NCBI GenBank assembly: GCA_002436505.1
Contig: DJML01000013.1
Coordinates: forward strand, 1 to 6,273
Length of the DNA: 6,273 bases
Reading direction: 5' to 3'
Source of the DNA: Bacteroidetes bacterium UBA6491
GTDB lineage: Bacteria > Bacteroidota > Bacteroidia > NS11-12g > UBA9320
Shown here: in pieces, positions 1-5,354 of the stretch
Numbering within the stretch: position 1 is the stretch's first letter
Layout: the number at the start of each line of letters is the position of its first letter
The notes under the pieces: model-generated
Told to the model about the DNA's origin: nothing
Seen by the model: the letters and a program-made list of their open reading frames with translations, nothing else
Database searches by the model: none
Made by a program: the position numbers and the translations under genes

Positions 1-263
1 GTCCGAACGCTTTCGATGATCACATCCCCGCCGGCTTCTTTTGCCTCCCTATAGAGTTCTTCCGCAATGAAACTTGGCGAATTCTTTTCTCTTAGTTCGT
101 TTGCTACGGTCACCATAGAATCACGATCCAAAGGCATTCCGCGTTCATTTACGATCTTTGTCAGGTAGGCCCTGACCGAAAAATGTTTATACCCTTTTGA
201 TTCAAGGTATTCAACAATTGCTCCTTTTCCTGCTGCCAGTGTTCCTGTTATTCCTATGATCAT
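1..263 (-). CDS. P-loop kinase of the NMP kinase / dephospho-CoA kinase type (N-terminal part, runs off left edge)
   Basis: The reverse strand opens with ATG at 263 and stays open for 87 codons to the window edge, so the C-terminus is missing. The protein begins MIIGITGTLAAGKGAIVEYL, a beta strand followed by a P-loop (residues 4-14) of the GxxxxGKG form seen in adenylate kinase and dephospho-CoA kinase-like enzymes. The following Lys-Gly-Tyr-Lys-His-Phe-Ser-Val segment resembles the strand where such kinases begin their acceptor-nucleotide site, and the visible end VIIESVR looks like the next core strand. Family knowledge suggests a cytoplasmic enzyme that transfers the ATP gamma-phosphate to a nucleotide or CoA precursor. 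The substrate cannot be fixed from this fragment, and coaE should not be assigned. The start is supported by the conserved strand-P-loop beginning at residue 2 and by A-rich sequence just upstream, as is usual in Bacteroidota. It is divergent from the cyclase gene. Confidence 0.8.
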   Translation of the reverse strand, partial: MIIGITGTLAAGKGAIVEYLESKGYKHFSVRAYLTKIVNERGMPLDRDSMVTVANELREKNSPSFIAEELYREAKEAGGDVIIESVR

Positions 264-620
264 TTATCAATATTTTCTTGTTTTCTTACGTTAATGCACC
301 TCCTGTTAAAGAGTTCTCAAACATCTTTATAAAAAATCAGAATAGAGCAAAAACATCCGCCAAGAAATAAACAGTTTCTCTCCTTCAGGTGTGAATAAAA
401 CGAACATGCGGTGCTGATCAATCACTGATTTAAGAAACAACTTCATCGACTTTAAATCTCTAAAACAATGCAATCCAGTATGACTTTGCATGTCCTTGTG
501 TCGTTCTGATGTCAAGTTCTGCAACTAACCAAATGAAACTAAGGGGAGGGACCACCATTAATGAATCGACAGTAATCATGAAGAGTTTAGGCCGCATTTG
601 GTCCTGCCCAACTTGAGAAT
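264..620. other. Divergent intergenic region, no convincing gene
   Basis: This stretch lies between the starts of the leftward kinase gene and the rightward cyclase gene, so it should hold promoters for both. I looked for the Bacteroidota sigma-A pattern (TAnnTTTG at -7 with TTTG near -33) on both strands and found no good match. A 65-codon minus-strand frame (327-524) begins with TTG, has no recognisable domain and is probably chance. An AGGAGGTG on the minus strand at 297-304 has no suitably placed start codon; the kinase ATG is more than 30 bases further on. The clearest structure is the imperfect inverted repeat at 544-609. If the cyclase starts at 708, the non-coding region extends to 707. 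Confidence 0.55.
544..609 (+). repeat. Imperfect GC-rich inverted repeat upstream of the cyclase
   Basis: The arm GGGAGGGACCA (544-554) can pair with TGGTCCTGCCC (599-609), giving an 11-position stem with one A-G mismatch and one G-U wobble around a 44-base loop. The arms are GC-rich in an otherwise AT-rich leader. The right arm ends 11 bases before the first in-frame ATG of the cyclase (621), so in RNA it could be a 5' leader structure, and in DNA a widely spaced operator. There is no T-run after it, so it does not look like an intrinsic terminator. The long loop and imperfect stem mean chance is a real alternative. Confidence 0.3.
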
Positions 621-707
621 ATGTTCACCAATAGACTCTCTCCATTTGGGAAACTGGTAGTTATAGAAAGACCGATGAATTTCAACCCCTTGATATGTAA
701 TACATTA

Positions 708-2588
708 ATGCTATCTTTACCTCGTTCACAGTTTAATTATTTACCTGACCGCTTGAAACCAGTACTCCTTATTCTGCTCTTTTGCTATGGAAGTAGTTCT
801 GCTTTCGGCCAGGCGCATGTTCTTGATTCTTTAAAATCAAGTGCAAATGAATCAATAGGTAAAGGATCTGCATTCGACCTGTTCTATCAAATTGCCACTA
901 TTTATTATCAGCAGAAGGAAATCGATTCAGGAATACTATATACTGAGAAAGCCATAGGGACATCGGTAAAAAGCGGGGACAAAAAGGCAAACGCATTAGC
1001 TGAATATCTTTATGGAAAGCTGCTGACCGGTTCGTTGCAACCTGTTGATAAGGCAACGACACATTTTATTAAAAGCCTGCGTCTCTTTGAGGAAATAAAT
1101 GATAGCACTGGAATGTCCGACTGCCATCTTCAGCTGGGGGTAATCAATTATTCCGTGCAAAATTTTCAGGATGCTGCCGATGCACTGATCCGGTCTATGG
1201 AAACTGCTCCAAAAGTTAATCCCGCCAGATCTATGATAATTTACCTGTTGGCCATCTGCTATTCAGAGCTGGGAGAATATGCATTGGCCGATCAGATGTT
1301 CAGGGAATCTCTGGCCAAATATGCTGGAACGGATAACAACAGAAGACTAATGGTAAAAACCTTTCAGGGCAAGTTGTTATGCAACCAGGGATATTATCAT
1401 CAGGCCATTAAATTTCTTGAGAATACCTTGTCTTTGTTTGATACCGTGCTATCAAAAGATGATCTTAGTCCAACCTATTCATTTTTATCAACGGCCTATC
1501 TGGGTGTAAAGGATTACCGGAACTGTATCCGCACAGGTGAATTGGCAGTAAAGAACGTAGGATCAAATTCCGGGGTTTCATATCTGATCGAAGCTGAAGG
1601 GAACCTCTATCAGGCCTATGAAGCCATTGGAAATATTAGCCGCGCTTATTATTACTTAAAACATTCGGAACAGATCAAGGATTCACTCTCCGGACAAAGT
1701 GTGCTTCAACGATTTGAAGGGATGAAAGCGCAATACAATTATGGGCAGCAACTGGCTCTGGAGAGAGCGGCCCAGGAACTAAAAGAAGTTATTGCCAATG
1801 AAAAGTTGCTGCGTTTGCAACAGCTTAGAAATGTCTTTATCTGGGGGTTTGTACTCGCGATCGCTTTGGCCATGATCATTTTGCGTCAGCGAATAAACAT
1901 TGCAAAGAAGAAAGCGGACACGGATAAATTGCTGCTGAATATCTTACCGGCTGAAATAGCAGAAGAACTGAAAAGCACCGGCAAAGCAGAAGCTCGACAT
2001 TACGAAAACGCCAACATTATTTTTACCGACTTCAAGGAATTCACACAGAGTTCTGAGCAAATGACGGCATCGGAACTGGTAAAAGAAATAAATGTTTGTT
2101 TCGAAGCTTTTGACCATATCTGTGTTAAGTACAATATAGAAAAGATCAAAACCATAGGTGATTCATATATGGCAGCCAGCGGATTGCCTGTCCCATCGGA
2201 AGACTCTACAACAAACGCTGTACTTGCAACTCTTGAAATGGCTGATTTTATTCTTGAACGCGCTGCAAAAAGTACATCCGATAGTATTTTCTTTGAAATG
2301 CGTGTTGGAATTCACACAGGTCCTGTCGTTGCAGGTATCGTAGGTGTAAATAAATTTCAGTACGATCTATGGGGCGATACAGTCAATACCGCTTCCAGGA
2401 TGGAAAGTTCAGGGGAAGTTGGCAAGGTCAACATCTCACAGACTACCTACGAATTGATAAAGGACGATGCCCGGTTTGCTTTTGAATACAGAGGGAAGGT
2501 AATGGCCAAAGGAAAGGGACAGGTCGACATGTATTTTGTTGAGCGTTCAGATGTATTTAAAGTTCAGGATCGGGGAATTGCTTCCTAA
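708..2588 (+). CDS. TPR-repeat, membrane-anchored class III adenylate cyclase
   Basis: Predicted to convert ATP to cAMP at the inner face of the membrane. Numbering from the ATG at 708 (626 aa): hydrophobic signal peptide (PVLLILLF core) with likely cleavage near residue 34, before Gln-Ala-His; about seven TPR-like helical pairs at 56-327; a charged coiled coil at about 341-373; one membrane helix at about 376-392; a linker containing LLLNILPAEIAEEL; then the cyclase domain. Catalytic residues visible: metal-binding Asp441 (FTDF) and Asp485 (TIGD), adenine-selecting Lys481 (KIKTIGD) and Asp553 (QYDLWG), transition-state Asn560 and Arg564 (NTASRM), and Lys601 (AKGKG). The Lys/Asp pair marks adenylate rather than guanylate cyclase. 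By topology the TPR part is periplasmic and probably sensory (inference). The frame is open from 591 with other ATGs at 621 and 675. I prefer 708 because it gives a normal-length signal peptide and an AT-rich upstream, but the start is uncertain. Confidence 0.9.
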   Translation: MLSLPRSQFNYLPDRLKPVLLILLFCYGSSSAFGQAHVLDSLKSSANESIGKGSAFDLFYQIATIYYQQKEIDSGILYTEKAIGTSVKSGDKKANALAEYLYGKLLTGSLQPVDKATTHFIKSLRLFEEINDSTGMSDCHLQLGVINYSVQNFQDAADALIRSMETAPKVNPARSMIIYLLAICYSELGEYALADQMFRESLAKYAGTDNNRRLMVKTFQGKLLCNQGYYHQAIKFLENTLSLFDTVLSKDDLSPTYSFLSTAYLGVKDYRNCIRTGELAVKNVGSNSGVSYLIEAEGNLYQAYEAIGNISRAYYYLKHSEQIKDSLSGQSVLQRFEGMKAQYNYGQQLALERAAQELKEVIANEKLLRLQQLRNVFIWGFVLAIALAMIILRQRINIAKKKADTDKLLLNILPAEIAEELKSTGKAEARHYENANIIFTDFKEFTQSSEQMTASELVKEINVCFEAFDHICVKYNIEKIKTIGDSYMAASGLPVPSEDSTTNAVLATLEMADFILERAAKSTSDSIFFEMRVGIHTGPVVAGIVGVNKFQYDLWGDTVNTASRMESSGEVGKVNISQTTYELIKDDARFAFEYRGKVMAKGKGQVDMYFVERSDVFKVQDRGIAS

Positions 2589-2607
2589 AATCCACCTCGC
2601 TCTCAAC

Positions 2608-4005
2608 TTACCATTTGGCAACGGCCCATTTAAGACCAGCCAGTGCCTGTTGTTGTTTTGCAGTCAATTCAGATAATTTCATTTGCGCATCCAGATAACT
2701 CACTTCCCTTGCATTTACGAGAAACAATGAGCTTTCCCCAATTGCTGATTTCTTTTGCTCTGCTTCCAGAAGTTTCCGGTAACTTTCAACATTTGTCTTA
2801 TAGAGCTCGATCTGACCTTGTAGGTTCTGTACCTCTATCAGATAAGCACTGGCTGTATTAAACAGCTCATATGACCTTTGATTCACCGTTTGCTCCATTG
2901 CCTCTATCTTTAGCTTTGTCTGCTGTAGTTCTGCACGCTCCTGTCGCAGTAAAAGTGGTATACTGAAATTCAATCCCCAGGTGTAGTTATTGCTCGAGTA
3001 TTGAGTTAAAGGATTATCCCCGTTTGCCTGAACCAGGGGGGTATAACTTAAGTTTAGCCGGGGTTTCAGCATTTCTGCCTTAAGCTGCCTCTCAATTTCC
3101 AAAACAGCTAGTTGTCTTTGCTGACGGACCAATAATGGATGGCTCATATTGAGTGAGTCTATATCAAATCCAAATGCTGCCAAACCATTGTAAACATCAG
3201 GCGTTTCCTGCTGAGGCCGGGTTGACTCACTTAATTCAAGTGGAGTATTGTTTTTCCACCATAAAAAGGTCGACAGATCAAGGGTGCTTTTATTAAAGTT
3301 AAGTTGTGCCTGCTCCAATCTGATCTGTCTGTTCTGCCACTGAATGTTTGCTTCCAGTGTATCAATTGTTGGCCTGTCCCCCACTTTTGCTCCTTTCTTT
3401 GTTGCCTCAAGACGTTCTCTTGCTAACTGGACACCTTCAGAATATATGCTTACCTCTCTTGCAGCGATATACCAGTTCCAGTAAGCATTCGAAGCGTCCA
3501 ACAGTAAATTATTAATCATTAGTTGACGTTCGGCTTCTGAAGCTTTGCTATATTCCTTTGCCTGGCGGAGCATGGCTCGCCTTTTATCAATAAACAGGCC
3601 CTGCCCCACGGGCACACTGATGCCGGCATACCACAAACCTGAGGTTGTAGTGCTGTTCTCAGGATTTAGGAAAACACCGTCATTGCTCTCAAACCCCGCT
3701 TTACCTTCTATGCCGAACCATGTTGGTATTTTCAACTGATGACTGCTTAAGTCGTAATACGTTTTACCATCAAACTGCTTTTGACTTATCTCTGATGAAA
3801 CCACAGGGTCAAATTCCCCTCTGGCTTTTCGTATCTCCAGTGCACCTGTTTCTGCTACAATTCCGGCCTGAACTGTTACAGGGTGATACTGCTCAACATA
3901 TTCAATGAACTTGCTGTAGCTAAGCTCACCACTTTCCTTTTGAGCAGTACCTGGCACGGGATTAAATACCCAGAATAAAAGCATTATGATCACGCCCCTT
4001 ATCAT
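2608..4005 (-). CDS. TolC-family outer-membrane efflux/secretion channel
   Basis: A 465-residue protein, a normal length for the OEP (TolC) family. It starts with a signal peptide (MIRGVIIMLLFWVF, cleavage near Ala21-Gln22) and has no lipobox Cys, so it should be a non-lipidated periplasm-crossing outer-membrane channel. Two OEP halves are visible: roughly residues 28-240, with strands such as LWYAGISVPVG and a long Ala/Glu/Leu helix; and roughly 285-460, with a matching strand (WGLNFSIPLLL) and helices rich in Gln and Glu. GDRPTIDTLEA (209-219) and GESSLFLVNAREVSYLDA fall where OEP proteins have the turns into their coiled-coil helices. It is the last gene of the leftward operon: its ATG overlaps the HlyD stop as ATGA, and GGAGGG lies 8 bases upstream, indicating translational coupling. 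Function inferred: exit duct for the ABC/HlyD pair. It ends 19 bases from the convergent cyclase stop. Confidence 0.92.
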   Translation of the reverse strand: MIRGVIIMLLFWVFNPVPGTAQKESGELSYSKFIEYVEQYHPVTVQAGIVAETGALEIRKARGEFDPVVSSEISQKQFDGKTYYDLSSHQLKIPTWFGIEGKAGFESNDGVFLNPENSTTTSGLWYAGISVPVGQGLFIDKRRAMLRQAKEYSKASEAERQLMINNLLLDASNAYWNWYIAAREVSIYSEGVQLARERLEATKKGAKVGDRPTIDTLEANIQWQNRQIRLEQAQLNFNKSTLDLSTFLWWKNNTPLELSESTRPQQETPDVYNGLAAFGFDIDSLNMSHPLLVRQQRQLAVLEIERQLKAEMLKPRLNLSYTPLVQANGDNPLTQYSSNNYTWGLNFSIPLLLRQERAELQQTKLKIEAMEQTVNQRSYELFNTASAYLIEVQNLQGQIELYKTNVESYRKLLEAEQKKSAIGESSLFLVNAREVSYLDAQMKLSELTAKQQQALAGLKWAVAKW

Positions 4006-5354
4006 TTTTCGATCCCTCCGTTTTGCTGTTGCTCGCTATGCAGGTAATAGTTAGGCGGGAAACCATTTAACTTACGCCACAACTCAAACCATACCGGCAC
4101 ATTATCCAGTAGGGTAATAGTATTGGCCCCTGCTCCAACGCGTATGGCCTCCGGCCATTGATGGTCACTTGAATCCGGGGCTACCAGAACCCGGTATTTC
4201 CCGTTAGGGCTTATGAAATTATCGATTGCCACCACGTTGCCGGCAAAGGTTCCGTAAGAGGCATTTGGCCAGCCACTGAAAACAATAGCGGGCCATCCGT
4301 CAAATTGCATACGAACGACCTGCCCTTTGTTGATCAAAGGAAGATCAATAGGGTTGACATACATGCTCACGGCCAACTGGTAATCTGCAGGCATTATACT
4401 TACGATCTCTGTGCCTTCTTTAATTGTTTCCCCGATACCAGATTTAATGGCTTTGGTGATGTATCCGTCCTGGGGAGCAGTTATATAATACATTCCGCTC
4501 CGGATCGAGTAATTCCTGAGTTCATTTTGAAGCTTTGGAACCATTGCCCTGGCATCGTACATGTTCGATAATGACGCGTACTTTTCTGATTCGGCCTTGG
4601 CTATTTTGTCGTTATACTCGGCATTGATGGCCGAAAGTTCCATTTCGGCGTTAAGTACCTCATTAATACTTGTCAATAGCTGATTCTCCGCTCCTACTTT
4701 TTTAGAAAGGGTTGTCTGTACATACTGTCTTTTCTGCTCAACCTCCGTTAACGATTTGATGCCTTCAGAATATAGCTCTTCTACCCTTTCCAACTGACGT
4801 AATGCGATACCATTATCTGTTTTAGCCGCCTCAAGAGCAATGCTATCGCTTTGAACTTTTAGCCGCGCCTGTTTTAGTTTATTCCGAGCCTGCTGAAACT
4901 TCAACCTCTTATTACTGACGAGTGCCTCCACCTGGGCATCCAGGGCTTTGACCTTGTCCATATAGGAACCTACAGTAAGCTCTTTTGCCTGCACCTGTTG
5001 CTCTGTCCTTTGCAGAAGTTCCGGATCAAGAAATTTCTCATTGACCTCCGAAATGAAAATGATGGTATCTCCCTTATTCACATAATCTCCTTCACGCACA
5101 TACCATTGCTCTATCCTGCCCGGTATTATTGAATGAATGGTTTGAGGTCGATGATCCGGTTGAAGGGTCGTCACATAACCCTTTGCTCGGATATTCTGGG
5201 TCCAGGGAAGGAACATCGCAAGCAACACAATAAATAATGCACCTGCAATCAATCGCAGTAAAACACTTTTCTGAGGCTTTGTGAGCTTAGAAAAAGCGCT
5301 GAACCTGTCCGTATTGATCGCATTTCTGACTGAATTATCCGAGATATTAAGCAT
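4002..5354 (-). CDS. HlyD-family periplasmic adaptor (membrane fusion protein) of a type I secretion-like system
   Basis: The 450-residue protein (from ATG at 5354) links the ABC transporter to the outer-membrane channel. Visible order: short cytoplasmic N-terminus; one membrane helix (about 31-51, LRLIAGALFIVLLAMFLPW); first half of a lipoyl-like domain (about 70-103, IIPGRIEQWYVREGDYVNKGD); a very long coiled-coil hairpin rich in Gln, Lys, Leu and Glu (about 113-283); second lipoyl half (about 289-323, ITAPQDGYITKAIKSGIGE); then a beta-barrel section to the C-terminus. Length and layout match HlyD/EmrA-type adaptors. The ABC context and the membrane anchor favour the type I secretion branch over the RND branch. 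GTG at 5360 would add two residues, but it lies within the Shine-Dalgarno sequence, so I chose the ATG at 5354. The gene overlaps the ABC gene by 8 bp and the TolC gene by 4 bp, indicating one coupled operon. Confidence 0.92.
   Translation of the reverse strand: MLNISDNSVRNAINTDRFSAFSKLTKPQKSVLLRLIAGALFIVLLAMFLPWTQNIRAKGYVTTLQPDHRPQTIHSIIPGRIEQWYVREGDYVNKGDTIIFISEVNEKFLDPELLQRTEQQVQAKELTVGSYMDKVKALDAQVEALVSNKRLKFQQARNKLKQARLKVQSDSIALEAAKTDNGIALRQLERVEELYSEGIKSLTEVEQKRQYVQTTLSKKVGAENQLLTSINEVLNAEMELSAINAEYNDKIAKAESEKYASLSNMYDARAMVPKLQNELRNYSIRSGMYYITAPQDGYITKAIKSGIGETIKEGTEIVSIMPADYQLAVSMYVNPIDLPLINKGQVVRMQFDGWPAIVFSGWPNASYGTFAGNVVAIDNFISPNGKYRVLVAPDSSDHQWPEAIRVGAGANTITLLDNVPVWFELWRKLNGFPPNYYLHSEQQQNGGIEK
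4014..4019 (-). promoter_or_regulatory. Shine-Dalgarno site for the TolC gene
   Basis: GGAGGG on the minus strand lies 8 bases before the TolC ATG, inside the last codons of the HlyD gene, where it encodes Gly-Gly. With the ATGA stop/start overlap it supports re-initiation by ribosomes finishing HlyD, and it supports the start at 4005. Confidence 0.65.

Noticed and set aside
297..304. AGGAGGTG on the minus strand upstream of the kinase
   Set aside because: The kinase ATG is more than 30 bases further on and no ATG, GTG or TTG lies at working distance, so it is not a usable Shine-Dalgarno site.
286..324. 12-codon minus-strand frame (MFENSLTGGALT) just upstream of the kinase
   Set aside because: Too short to judge. 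It begins two bases after the stop of the doubtful 65-codon frame and has no start signal of its own.
327..524. 65-codon minus-strand open frame between the kinase and cyclase genes
   Set aside because: It starts with TTG and its first ATG is at codon 12. It shows no domain, signal peptide or ribosome-binding site, and lies in a region expected to hold divergent promoters. Not supported beyond being open.
578..616. 12-codon plus-strand frame (MKSLGRIWSCPT) ahead of the cyclase, as a possible leader peptide
   Set aside because: It has no ribosome-binding site, attenuator or amino-acid run to support regulation, and short frames like this are expected by chance.
2158..2343. 61-codon plus-strand frame inside the cyclase domain
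   Set aside because: It is a +1 frame shadow over the strongly conserved catalytic region and has no features of its own.
2010..2560. Reading the cyclase as a guanylate cyclase
   Set aside because: The purine-selecting positions are Lys (KIKTIGD) and Asp (QYDLWG), the adenylate pattern. Guanylate cyclases have Glu and Cys there.
2643..4571. Several 60-90 codon plus-strand frames antisense to the TolC and HlyD genes
   Set aside because: They lie opposite well-supported coding sequence, show no domains, and are the usual by-product of that codon usage.
2608..5354. Interpreting TolC and HlyD as parts of an RND or EmrAB-type drug pump
   Set aside because: They overlap an ABC transporter gene in the same operon, and no RND or MFS pump gene is present.
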